Below, piece by piece: positions 38,650 through 48,871 of a stretch of 64,000 nt of DNA. Origin of the DNA: Parascedosporium putredinis (lineage: Eukaryota > Ascomycota > Sordariomycetes > Microascales > Microascaceae); the NCBI GenBank assembly GCA_949357655.1, contig CASHTG010000001.1:1364001-1428000 (forward strand), read 5' to 3'. Under the pieces are notes generated by a model that saw only the letters and a list, made by a program, of their open reading frames with translations, was not told the DNA's origin and ran no database searches. The translations under genes and the position numbers were made by a program. The stretch's first letter is position 1; the number at the start of each line of letters is the position of its first letter.

Positions 38650-38740
38650 GGGCCGATGGTCTAGTGGTATGATTCTCGCTTAGGGTAACACCCTCTGCTT
38701 AGATTGCGAGAGGTCCCGGGTTCAATCCCCGGTTGGCCCC
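38650..38740 (+). tRNA. tRNA-Pro (anticodon AGG) with a 19-nt intron
   Basis: The acceptor stem pairs GGGCCGA (38650-38656) with TTGGCCC (38733-38739), including one G-U pair; C38740 is the discriminator. The D arm has TGGTCTAGTGGTATGA, the anticodon stem pairs CTCGC with GCGAG, and the T arm is CCGGGTTCAATCCCCGG. The loop reads TTAGGG-intron-T, placing AGG at 38682-38684, with the intron (38686-38704) one base after the anticodon, the normal place for nuclear tRNA introns. AGG decodes proline codons CCU and, after inosine modification, CCC and CCA. CCA is not encoded, as expected in a eukaryote. Confidence 0.94.
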
Positions 38741-39095
38741 CATCTCTCATTTTGTTCTTTTTAATCTTTATCTTTTTTAAGCTCCACAACTCGTAACTGA
38801 CACTAGTTAATTTGCCCAATTGGTTGTTGTTGGGCTGGTGTATTTTTGTATTCTTCGTGTGTCTTCATCATCTTCATAGCCATATGCAAGAACGGCCAGC
38901 CTTCTTGAGCACAATTAATGTAGGCGCAGAGGAAGGACCTGGACTTAGGATATAGCTAGTTTGACGAAGGGCCATCAGCCTATCTCGCGTTCACTTATAT
39001 CGATCGCTCCCACCTCCCGCTATGAAAATCCTATTGTGGTTTACACTTGCCTCACCCCCGACTTTTATGAACTGAATATCCCTTCCGTAATAAGT
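38741..39095. other. tRNA-Pro to CysRS 3' flank
   Basis: The 355 bp begin with a T-rich run right after the tRNA (TTTTGTTCTTTTTAATC), a good RNA polymerase III terminator. The rest is the 3' flank of the convergent CysRS gene. No other feature is visible. Confidence 0.6.
38748..38775 (+). terminator. Pol III terminator of tRNA-Pro
   Basis: Successive T runs (four, five and six T) start about 10 bases after the tRNA 3' end; four or more T on the non-template strand end Pol III transcription. Confidence 0.8.
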
Positions 39096-41863
39096 TTACG
39101 CCTCCTTGCCTACAGCCTCCTGGTATAACTTTGTCTGCTTTTGGTGTTCCTTTTGCAACTTCTTCAGCTGGCTCTTGGGCACGTCGCTCCCATCCTTCAT
39201 CTTGGTGGGCAGACCCGCTTCGTCCCAAGCCGAGAACCGATCGTCACCCCTGAACATGTCGCGGGGATTTACGCGCGCCTTGGCGAGCTTCTCTTGTTCC
39301 GCCTTCTCGCGGGCTATCCTCGCCTCCTCCTTTTGTCGAACGCGCTCGAGCTCACGCGCCGCCTTCTCCTCGCGGGCCGCGATGAGCTCTGCAGCCGGCA
39401 CGAATTTGATCAAGGATGGCTGGCCATCGGGCCTGTCATCAAGATAGACACCGAGGTTGGTGAGATCCACGTCGCGGATGCTGTCGGTGAGGGAGAGAAT
39501 GCTCTTCTTTACTTCGGGCGAGACGGTGCCCACAAGCTTGCGCAACTCGTCACGGAGGCTAGAGACCGAGCGAAGGTAGGGCAAGGCCAGTTGCTCGATG
39601 TCCCGAATACCGTTGTCCACAAGGGACTGGAAATCAGCGTCCGGAACCTTCTCTAGAAGCTGCTTGATTGGCTCCGCGCTGAGCTGAAGCTGCTGTACGG
39701 CGGCGGTTACGCTGGCCAAGACTGCGGTGTAAGGCTTGATAGCGTCGGCCGGATCCTGATCCGCGGCGACCTTGGTTGAAGCCCAGCCTAGGCCTTCGTA
39801 CGGTGGCGCAGCATTCTCATCGAGGCCCAAAACACCGACGACCCTGGTAACCCATCTGGCGATGGCCTCGATGGTAACGAGATCAGCCTGATCTTTGACA
39901 GCTTTGAGATGAATGTTTGCATCCTTTATTATTCCGGAGATAACCTGCATGGCTTGGGGCGTGTCGAAAGAGTTGCAGAGCGCCGCGGTAAAGTCTGTCT
40001 TTGCTTGTTCGAACTGGGCGGCGATTTCGCTCTTCTTTTGGTCCTGGAGAGAGGGCCTCCACCCCAGAGGTGTTGGCCTTGGAGTGAGCTTCGGCAAGCA
40101 GGGATTTGGTATTGGTGAAGAAGTTCTTGGGGAAGAAGTTAGCAACGGAGCGGAAACGCTTCACGGTAAGACGGTTTGGGATGTTGTGCTAAACAAAGCA
40201 AAGGTGTGGCTTACATTCACAGTGGACTCCCAGCCATCCGCGTGGGATCGCATCTCGGGAGAAATCTCGACACCATCATGCCACTTTCCAAGGAGGAAGA
40301 CGATGCGCATGCTCCGCGACGTGTAAGTGGTGGCGAGCGCATCCTCGATAGTTTGGAAATTCTTCAGGGATTTGGACATCTTGGAGCCCGCGATGGAGAG
40401 GTGACCCATATGAAGGAAGTAGCGGACCCAGCTATGCTCCCCTTACCCGGCTCGCAGAAGTAGGCCTCACTCTGGGCAAGCTCGTTGTCATGGTGAGGGA
40501 AGGCAAGATCTATGCCACCGGAGTGGATATCCATCGAGGAGCCCAAAATCTCAGACGCCATCACGGAGCACTCGATATGCCAACCGGGCCTACCACTGCC
40601 CCAGGGACTGGGCCAGTAAGGCTCTCCAGCTTTCGACTTCTTCCATAGCGCGAAATCGCCAGCGCTCCTCTTGCCACCAAGGTTCTTGGACAGGGATCCT
40701 TCGCCTTCCTCCTGCAGAGACTTGTCATTCCGGCTTTCGGGCCGCAACCTCGCGTACTGGTTTCCAGCCTTTTCGAAAGCGGCGATGTCGAAGTAGACAG
40801 ATCCCTCGGCTTCGTAGGCGAAGCCTTTGTCGACAATGCGCTCGACAAATTTGGCGATTTGGGGAACGTACTCGGTAACCCTGGTGATGACATCAGGCGG
40901 CAGGACGTTGAGAGCTTTCATGTCCGCAAAGAAGAGGTCCTCCATGGTTTTGGTAAGCTCAGTGAAGACGGACTGGTCGCTCGTATCAAACGTGTCCTTG
41001 TAGAGAGAGTCCAGGTACGGCAGGAAGATCTCGTCGGCTCCTGGGAAGATCTGGCCCTGCTTGATGGCCCTTGCAGCGGAATCGGTGTTGGAAATGTGCA
41101 TCTTGATCTTGGCCTCGGCCTCGCCCGGCCTCGCATCCTCTGCAAGCGCCTCACCGGCAAGAACCTTTCCATAGGCGGCATCTCTTCGAGACTCGTAGCT
41201 GGACGCATCCAAGTCGGACCCCTCAACGACGAGGGCGGGGAGGTTGCTCTTGGCATAGGCGCGGAAAGCATCGAGCGCGAGCTCTTGGAGCTTATCTTCT
41301 GAGTGGTTCTTCTTCTTTTCCAGCTCGAGAAGGCGGTGGCGCCTCGCTCTGATGATGATCTAAGGCCATGCGAGCTGTTGTGTTAATCTTTGCCTGCCTG
41401 AGGTGAGGGAGTGGGCGCCGGGACTCTTTCGGCGGCACCTGCCTGTAGGTGTATTGTGTGTACCGGAGTGTTTTCAACGTACCTTGTCATCGATGTCAGT
41501 GATATTCATTACGAAATTGACATCAAGGTTAAAGTAGTGCATCATGATGCGCCGGATGATATCGGTGGAGACATAGTTCCTCGCGTGACCCAGGTGGCTC
41601 TTGTCGTAGACGGTAGGGCCACAGGCGTACCACGTCACCTTGCCGGGGTCCCTAGGATTGAACTGGACGGGGCCGCCGGGTTGAAGGGAGTTGTAGACCC
41701 TCAGGCTAGCGAGGGAGTCGGCCATTGCGGTGGAATGCGACCGCTTTACTCGAACGGAGAAGCAATAGAGGCGGGGCTGTTTGTACAATAGGGGAAGGGT
41801 TGGTCGTATACTGAATCCAAGGTATAGGGTGGAGGGGCGTATGGAGCGCGACCAAAGAGTCAT
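39096..41863 (-). CDS. CRS1: Cysteinyl-tRNA synthetase, predicted cytosolic plus mitochondrial
   Basis: Class I aminoacyl-tRNA synthetase that charges tRNA-Cys. Exons 41863-41483, 41359-40215, 40125-39096; 852 residues from the first ATG, 806 from the second (41725). Motifs in order: WYACGPTVYD with a zinc-binding Cys, the HIGH motif as SHLGHARN, ITDIDDK, GWHIECS and FPHHDNELAQSE (further zinc ligands), and KMSKSLKNF. The fungal C-terminal extension is long and charged (EEKAARELERVRQKEEARI). The 46 residues between the two ATGs (MTLWSRSIRPSTLYLGFSIR and following) have Arg, Ser and Leu and no acidic residue, typical of a mitochondrial presequence, so alternative starts could give two isoforms. 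Two shifts: one G lost near 40440 and a CT dinucleotide lost near 40050. Divergent from TRM61 across 1055 bp. Confidence 0.96.
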
Positions 41864-42918
41864 CCAGAAGGGACCACGGTTATATGTATATGTATATGAG
41901 TGAGGGGAATGAAAAGGGAAAGAGGGACGGCGACAGGCGGGACGAATCACAGTCAGCTAGCAAGACGCGATGCTCCAATTCAAGACTCACCGCCCGCCGA
42001 GTCTTATTTTTTAATAGGTGTACGTACGGTGGGCTAGTTACACACCACACCCACTTTCAGACGATCACTAACTCGGCTGGATCACGGTGGACGCGAAGGG
42101 GGATGCGAAAAGACAGAAAGAATGGGGAATAAAATTACGAGATGCGAGATTGGGGGCAGAGTGAGGTAACGGGGAGGAGGGAGCGAAATTCTTGAGGAAA
42201 TAGAGTCAAGCGAGTGTATCTGACGGAAGCTTACTTTGTAGAACTGCAATGACTATGTGTCCAAAGTGCTGGTTCGATGATTTAGGATGTGACTAGAGAA
42301 TCTGGATTTGGGAGGGAAGAGAGGTTTGTCTCTGTTTTCACCGCCCACGAAATTGGGATGATTCATGGAACAATTCAATATATTGGTTTCTGCCGGGCAT
42401 TAAACGGTTCTCGAGTCTCAGTCCACCACCACCCCACTCCCCCTCAAAGGCCCCTGCTCGAAGGGTCGAATTGCCTGAACCCATGACGGGGTCCTCTCAT
42501 GCTGTCATTCGAAGTCAAGATTCTACCAATTTAATACTTGGGACTTTTCTATTCGATCAGAACATACTAAGATAGCATGGTGGGTGTCAAACGAGCAAGG
42601 GCCAGCAAAGGGTGAATGGGCGAGGGTGTATCAGAGAACAGGTTTAAACTACCCCGCGGCACAAAATCTTCACCGCCTTCCCCGCCAAAGAGCTGTGCAG
42701 GAACATTTGGCTCCATGAGCTTTTTTGCCAATCAAGCGAACTAGTGTGGCCTTGATTGGATTTTTTTACCCTTCCGATTCCGATCGCGAGATAACTAGAG
42801 TTCGGCGTATTACTTTGACTCGAAATCAACTATCAGTCCTCACCCTCTCGTTCTGTTTCAGCGCTATTCGGGCATCTTCGGTCTCTTATAATTTATTCCC
42901 CCATCTCTTCCAGCCGCA
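41864..42918. promoter_or_regulatory. Divergent promoter region of CysRS and TRM61
   Basis: The two translation-related genes are transcribed away from each other across these 1055 bp. A TATA-like run occupies 41881-41899. The last 200 bp before TRM61 contain no plus-strand ATG and are pyrimidine-rich. Co-regulation is plausible but not shown by sequence. Confidence 0.5.
41881..41899 (-). promoter_or_regulatory. TATA-like run at the CysRS 5' end
   Basis: Read on the minus strand it is CTCATATACATATACATATA-like, three ATATAC units. It ends 18 bp before the long-form ATG and about 156 bp before the short-form ATG, so it could promote a transcript carrying only the cytosolic start. This is inference from position. 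Confidence 0.35.
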
Positions 42919-44505
42919 ATGGCGGCGCCTTCACCATTCCTTCACTCGACGTCGCGGAGCCAGGCGAATTCACTAGCAATCGTCCACTTGTCGCGCGACA
43001 ATCTAGTTCCGATCATACTCCAAGACCCCGCTACTGCCACGGATGGCTACGCCGAGGGCGCAGTCTTGAATAGCCGATTTGGCTCGTTCCCTCACTCCAC
43101 CCTCATAGACGTCCCGTGGGGTTCGCAGATTCGCGCCTCTACCGTCGATACGGGCTCGCGAGGCCGGAGAAAGAAGGCAGCCCTCGCCGCTGAAGCGGAC
43201 GATAAAAATGGCGCTGCGCTGGACCACCAACTAGTATCCGACCTGAAGCGCAAGCGTGAAGGTGCCGAAGACTCTTCAAGTGAAGCGGAGGCAAAGAGGC
43301 AAAGGCAGTCGGACGCTGTTTCGGCTGGAAATGGCCATGGTCCTAATGGCGCAGGCTCTCCCGCGCCAGCAGTTCAGCCCGCAATCGCAGCGTCGAGCGG
43401 CTTCGTACACATCTTGAAGCCGTCTCCCGAGCTTTGGACCATCTCGTTACCCCATAGGACGCAGGTGGTCTACACACCGGATTACAGCTATGTTCTTCAA
43501 CGCATTCGCGCCTTTCCCGGAAAGACCCTCATCGAGGCGGGTGCTGGTAGTGGAAGTTTCAGCCACGCGGCAGCGCGCGCCGTATTCAACGGGTTTTCTT
43601 CGGGACCCGAGGACAAGAAGGGAAAGGTGTACAGCTTCGAGTACCACCAACAACGTTACCAGAAGATGCAGCTAGAACTCGCCGAGCATGGCCTGGAAGG
43701 TGTCGTACAAATCACGCACCGCGACGTATACACGCAGGGTTTCAATATCGATGGCAAGAGCCCAAAAGCCAACGCTATCTTCCTAGACCTACCTGCACCT
43801 TGGGAAGCTTTGCACCACCTCTCTCGTCGCCGGCCCCAGCTGAACGGATCCCATACGACTAAAGAAGGATCAGAAGAAGCTGACACTTGGCTATCCCCTC
43901 TCGACCCGGATCAAAGCGTTTATATCTGCACATTCTCGCCATGCGTAGAGCAGGTTACAAAGACGATTGAGAAACTCCGGGAACTGGGGTGGGTTGGCAT
44001 CGAGATGGTGGAAGTAGCCCAGAAGAAGATGCACGTTACCCGCGAGAGGATTGGCCTAAATGTGCCGATGGAGCGAGGCACTCTTCAGGCTCCTAGTGAC
44101 ATCTCGGAGGCCATCTCGAGGCTGAAGGCCATCAATGCGCGTGCGGCGGAATACCATGCTAAGTCTGGTCGAGCACCAGGGGAAGGTGACGACAGAGTTG
44201 AGAATGGGGAGGGCCCTCGTCTTTCAGAGACGGACGGCCTCGAGGGTTCGGCAGCATCCTCCAAGCCTTGGAACGAAGGCCGGCTCGTGCATCGACCAGA
44301 AGTAGAACTCAAGACTCATACTTCATACCTCACATTCGCCGTCCTACCCCGCGAGTGGTCCGAAGAGGAAGAGGCTGCGGCCCTCGCGAGATGGCCATGT
44401 GGCCAGGAAACTGAGATTATCGGTGCGCTAGACAAGGCGACTCGGAAAAACCTAAAGAGGGAGCAGGTCCATGGCAAGAAGAAGCAAAAGAAGGGAAAGG
44501 CTTAG
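42919..44505 (+). CDS. TRM61: tRNA (adenine-58-N1) methyltransferase catalytic subunit Trm61/Gcd14
   Basis: Catalytic subunit of the nuclear Trm6-Trm61 enzyme that makes m1A58 in the T loop of tRNAs, including initiator tRNA-Met. One uninterrupted exon of 528 codons, with no frame break, the only long gene here to escape one. Evidence: an N-terminal beta-rich region (SLAIVHLSRDNLVPIIL), SAM motif I IEAGAGSGSFSH at about residue 205, SFEYHQQRYQKMQLELAEHG (motif II, with the acidic SAM-ribose residue), the catalytic-site motif FLDLPAPWEA, and TFSPCVEQVTKTIEKLRELG. A low-complexity Lys/Arg/Ser insert at about residues 75-155 and the Lys-rich end KKKQKKGKA make it longer than yeast Trm61. The start codon is the first ATG after a 200-bp pyrimidine-rich leader. 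Confidence 0.95.
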   Translation: MAAPSPFLHSTSRSQANSLAIVHLSRDNLVPIILQDPATATDGYAEGAVLNSRFGSFPHSTLIDVPWGSQIRASTVDTGSRGRRKKAALAAEADDKNGAALDHQLVSDLKRKREGAEDSSSEAEAKRQRQSDAVSAGNGHGPNGAGSPAPAVQPAIAASSGFVHILKPSPELWTISLPHRTQVVYTPDYSYVLQRIRAFPGKTLIEAGAGSGSFSHAAARAVFNGFSSGPEDKKGKVYSFEYHQQRYQKMQLELAEHGLEGVVQITHRDVYTQGFNIDGKSPKANAIFLDLPAPWEALHHLSRRRPQLNGSHTTKEGSEEADTWLSPLDPDQSVYICTFSPCVEQVTKTIEKLRELGWVGIEMVEVAQKKMHVTRERIGLNVPMERGTLQAPSDISEAISRLKAINARAAEYHAKSGRAPGEGDDRVENGEGPRLSETDGLEGSAASSKPWNEGRLVHRPEVELKTHTSYLTFAVLPREWSEEEEAAALARWPCGQETEIIGALDKATRKNLKREQVHGKKKQKKGKA

Positions 44506-44995
44506 TAGATACGATACCATCTCCATGTATGCATTGAAGGCTTTTTAAACAATTTAGGGGTTTCCTGGCGTTTTTGTGTACTGCATCAATCATATTTTAT
44601 TTTTAAGAAGTTTTTATAGATGGCTACGCACGCTTATTATCTATTTTACACAATGCTCTTGATGATAATTGACTTTAGCCCCTAAGTTCTATTCAAATCG
44701 AATTGATCTGGTAGCAGAGTTGAGACGCTCATTGAATGGTCTCAAATCCGTGCAATTCTTCCAGAGAACACTAGCTGTACCTCAGGGCCCCATTGACGCT
44801 AAGGCCAACACTGGACCTGCGCTCAAGCTCCATTGATCAATTGACGCCGCCCTAGAGGGAGCTCCCGCCGGCCCATCGGAAAAAGGACCAAAAAAATTGC
44901 AAGTAATGAAAATAAGCTTCCCGACCACGGCAAATTCCGTCATCCAACTTTCCACCCCATCGAAACCTCACAAAAGCGCATGCACATCCTTGGCC
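44506..44995. other. TRM61 3' flank and promoter of the next gene
   Basis: AT-rich sequence at 44580-44700 fits the 3' end of TRM61; the rest is the upstream region of the downstream plus-strand gene. No separate feature is seen. Confidence 0.5.
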
Positions 44996-46927
44996 ATGCC
45001 ACCGCCGCGATCCCTGCGGCCCCTTTCTGGCCTCCGGCCCAACCCGCTGGCCGCCTCCCTTCATCATCGTCCTTTGCTATGCCTGCGCGGCCTCGAACCC
45101 CTCGACCCGGGCGCGCGACCGGGCGCGGCCCGCACCGCCACTGCCGCGACAGCTCCCCGTCGGAGCTACGTCAGCCCGACGAACCCTCCGCCAACGACGA
45201 CGCCGACGACGCCGACAGCGCCCGCCCTCGAGTCATCGATTGACGCGCGAAGAGAGCTGGAAGCGACGCTGCACGACCTCAAGAAGCACGCGGGCAGCTA
45301 CGTCAACCTCTCGCGCCTGCACCTCGCGCTGCTGGGCCTCGGCCAACCCGCCGGCCAAGAGTCCATCCGCGTCGCCGTGCTCGGGGTAGCTAACGAGGGC
45401 GACGCTTCCGGGACGGCAACCACGGCCAAGGCCGTCCTGCAGCTGCTGCTCGCGGACCCGCTCAAGGATGCCGAGGAGTGGGAGACGCAGCTGGCCGCGC
45501 GTCGGCCGGGGTTTCCCGTCATCGTCAAGGTCGGGCGCAAGAGGGACGGCCCCGACACGGGCGTCGTGATGGAGCGGAGGGGCATGTTTGAGGAGGTGCA
45601 CGTCTCCTCGCCCGTTTACGACTCGTACAATTTGGAGATTTTGTTGATGGACGTGAACCCGCCGTCGTCCCAGGAGGACGTCTCGATCGAGGAGCAGCTG
45701 CTGGACCTGCCAGTCGACATCCCCTCGAACACGGGCAAGTTTAGCCCCATCATGACGCCGGTACACAAGGCTCTCGTCGTGGCAGATGGATTCGCTAGTC
45801 TACGCTCCCTGGCATCTGTGCCGGCGAACGACGAGACCAGCGTTATTTACTCCGCCGTCAACATCCCCGGATACCACCCACCCGAGGGCACAAGTCTGCC
45901 GTTCCAGCCCATCGACGTCGCAACCGCACGCCAGGGCGTCGACCTCATCCGCCAGGATATCAGGAACGCAATGGACTACGAGCGCGCTTGGTTCAGCAGC
46001 AACCTTCCAGCCCTGGCCGCCTGGCTCAAGACGGGCATCGCCCAGCAGCCCGGCACCACAAAGCCTGTCGTTCTCTCTCTCGTCTCCTCCGTCCTGCAGG
46101 AGACAGCAGCCGCCATCCAGGCTGCGGAGTCGCGTCGTTTCGCCGGCAAGCTTACCGTCGCGACGCAGTCGCCCTCCGCTTTGGCGGTACAGCGCGGACT
46201 CGGCCGATGGGCTCAGGGGCGCACGCCGAGCTCCAAGAGCAGCTCGACCTTGCCTTCACCGGACAGCGGTGGAAGAAGCTGGGGTGGTGGAAGCTGTTCT
46301 GGCGCGTCGACGACGTGACCATGCTAACCAACGACATGCTCAACCAGCAGTTCCTCCCCAGCGCCGAGAAGAACCTCGTGTACCTCTCCGGCCAGGCCCA
46401 CGGCTCCATCAGCGCCGCCTCCCCACCGCGCCCGCAGCCCTCTCGTTCCCCCAACCCGTACCCTCCTCCCCGCCACGGTCCCACCCCAACGGGAGACCCG
46501 CTGGCCTACCCACATCTCCTTTACCCGCCGCTACCTCCAAGAGGAGACCATCCCCGCACTACAGGCCTTGGCCCAGAAGCTTGTCCTTCAATGCTACGCG
46601 ACCTGCGGCCTGACCGCCTCGTTGTCGGGCCTCCTCTACGTTTCTGCCGGGGTCTCTAGTTTGTACGAAGCAGGCGCCGTCGCTGCTCTGGGTGTCGTAT
46701 GGAGCCTACGGCGGCTGCAGAAGAAGTGGGAAGCCGCACGCGGCTTTTGGGAGGGCGAGGTGCGCGAGGAGGGTAGGAAGGCGGTGAGAGGTGCCGAGGA
46801 GAGCATAGCCCAGGCCGTCGAAGGCGGATCTGGCGCGGGAACCCTCGCCGGGGAGGGCGAGGCAGAGCTTGAGAGGGTGCGCGAGCTAGTAGCCAAGGCA
46901 GAGGAAGCCCTGGCTAGGTTGAAGTAG
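44996..46927 (+). CDS. Predicted mitochondrial protein with C-terminal membrane hairpin (possibly Mmc1-like)
   Basis: Conserved-looking fungal protein of about 644 residues in one exon. The start (gccATGcc) gives MPPPRSLRPLSGLRPNPLAA, an Arg/Pro/Leu-rich, acid-free leader suited to mitochondrial import. Central part: RRELEATLHDLKKHAGSYVN, VAVLGVANEGDASG, and a middle region with GRKRDGPDTGVVMERRGMF. Near the C-terminus WKKLGWWKLFWRVDDV precedes a Pro-rich link, then LSGLLYVSAGVSSLYEAGAV and a predicted hydrophobic hairpin, ending in a charged coiled coil (ELERVRELVAKAEEALARLK). This layout reminds me of the fungal family called Mmc1, a dynamin-like mitochondrial protein, but only from memory. 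Three contractions are needed, near 46217 and twice between about 46400 and 46500; together they restore the frame. Confidence 0.7.
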
Positions 46928-47629
46928 AGCGGGATGAAAAACATAACAGGGGGAAGACAAGGGTTGGACGCAAACGAAGCGCTTCAACAAATAGTGGATA
47001 CCTCTCGCTGTGTGTGACTTCTCTTCTCATTTTGTTTTCTTTTGTTTTTACTCAAAGAGGTGTATGTGTATAGATAGATATTAATGGAGAGGGGCGGAAT
47101 GTACGATGGCGTACATATCATGATAGACTAAAAAGACTTCATCTTCCATCAACCGGCGCATCTCGATTCAGAGGCGGTTCTATATCACGTTAATTGTGGT
47201 ACAGATTGCTTGTCCCATCGGCAACCACAGCATCCCTATCCATTATACGGTGATTGGCATTCATATCTCTAGAAAAGTTTTCTCAAACGCTGCTCTTGAG
47301 CATAGACATGCTCATTTTGTATCCCTTGACGCCATGATCAACGTAAACTGACCCCGAAAGAAGGCCAGGGGGATCGAAAAAAAAAAAAGCCTTCTCTTCG
47401 CCTGCGTGTTGGCGCCAGTTATTCCCCTCGTCGGCAAACCAGGATCTCGGTAATAGGCAAGGGGCAAGTGGAGGTGCCGAACGTGCCGTCGCTCCTCTTC
47501 CTTTGGCCTTTTACCGCTTCGATAGTTTCCCGCGGTTTCCTTCCCCGGCTCGCCGTTTGGCCATGCTAAATCCTTCAAGTGGCTCCCAACTTTTGTTTCT
47601 CTGCTTCCATTCGCGCTCCGAACCGGTCT
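46928..47629. other. Convergent 3' flanks
   Basis: The 702 bp lie between the ends of the preceding plus-strand gene and SmD3. AT-rich, with a T-rich patch near 47025-47055 and an A-run at 47378-47388. No gene is seen. Confidence 0.55.
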
Positions 47630-48214
47630 CTACCTCGGGCCCCTGGCGCTGGCGCGCGCCCTGCTGACGGTAGCCCTTCCTCTCGCGAGACCGACACCCC
47701 TGCCGCGGACATTTCTACTCTTGAACATGGGGGCGTTGCGAAGCATGTCGGGGACGATGAAGAAGCGCACGTGGGAGCCGCGGATGTACACCTGGTCGAG
47801 ATGGCTAACGCGACCGTCGCGGGCGGTGACGGTGATGTCCTTGAGCTGAACGTTCATGTTGTCTTCGGCTGCAGACGAGGGAAACGAGGGGCATGGTTAG
47901 CTACGGACTTGGGAGTGGAGGCTCGAAGGCAAGGGAAGCGGTGGGGAGGGGGGCAAGGCGCGCTGGAAGACAACGATGGCCCTCGCGCATGCGCAAGCGG
48001 AAGACACACCTTCTATTAGCTTGCCTCGGTAGGTCTGGCCAGAGGTGATCTCCAAGGTCACAATGTGGCCCTGTCAATTGGTAGCAAGTTAGCAGCAGCG
48101 GATAGAGCGCGGGGCTGAGAAGCGGCGGGCGCCCGCCAAATTGCGGAGGCTGCGCTTCCAACGTACCTGGGCTTCGTTCAGAAGCTTGATGGGAATGCCA
48201 ATGGTGGAAGTCAT
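47630..48214 (-). CDS. SMD3: Spliceosomal core protein SmD3
   Basis: Member of the heptameric Sm ring on U1, U2, U4 and U5 snRNAs. Three exons, 48214-48167, 48070-48010, 47868-47630; 115 residues, no frame break. Sm1 motif: IPIKLLNEAQGHIVTLEITSG split by the first intron after NEAQ; then YRGKLIEAEDNMNVQLKDIT with the RNA-contacting Asn, and the Sm2 motif YIRGSHVRFFIVPDML. The tail VRGRGVGLARGRATVSRAR is the Arg/Gly region that is a target of arginine methylation in this family. Introns are 96 and 141 nt with normal GT..AG ends. The tail ends GPR and is a little poorer in Gly than I would expect, but nothing shows it is damaged. Confidence 0.96.
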
Positions 48215-48871
48215 GGTGTCGGGAGGTCTGTGAAGGGCGGGTGGGTGGGGTGGGAAGGTCGACCTGGAGGGAAATGGTGAGGTTGACGCTTTTGGGTTGG
48301 CCGGTGCAGGTCTGGGAGTCGGAGCTTTCAAATCCGCTGAAGATTCATCAATTACTTTCCCTTTCGCCAAACTGGGCGTGGAGTGCCTGGATCAATCCCG
48401 TCAAGCCTTGGAGTGGTGGTGTGCACTCATGTCACGTGCGTGCCCCACCATCCGTGTCGCTCCCTCTTATTCCCAAGCTTCAAGTGCCAGATACAATAGA
48501 TCCAATGTACTTGCAGCCTTTCTCGTGGATGTAGTGCTTTCAAAGCAGGCATACGATGGTCTTTGCGGCCTGTCTGGGGGCCATTGGCGGAGGCCTTTTT
48601 TATTTTTATTTTTTATTCTTTATTATAATCAGACAATCTTGTTCTAGCGTTGTTTGATGAGAAGGCATACACTAATCGAGCTATACATCTCGAATGTCGT
48701 GGGGAATAGCGAAACTAAAAGAGGCACTCATTCCATCATTATCTCACAGTGCATATTATTCACGGCATATTGGGCACTGCTAAGAATTACTCTATTTCTT
48801 TTACATTGGGGAATATATGTAAGGTAGTAAAAACAAGAAACACGATGCTTGCTGCACTAGAAAGGCCTCCA
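48215..48871. other. SmD3 promoter and 3' flank of the Cys-rich gene
   Basis: About 660 bp. The SmD3-proximal 200 bp are GC-rich; the distal part is AT-rich with a T/A run at 48595-48650. No gene is visible. Confidence 0.5.

Noticed and set aside
41864..41950. Further N-terminal extension of CysRS
   Set aside because: The frame is open upstream but its first codon is GTG; the first ATG is 41863.
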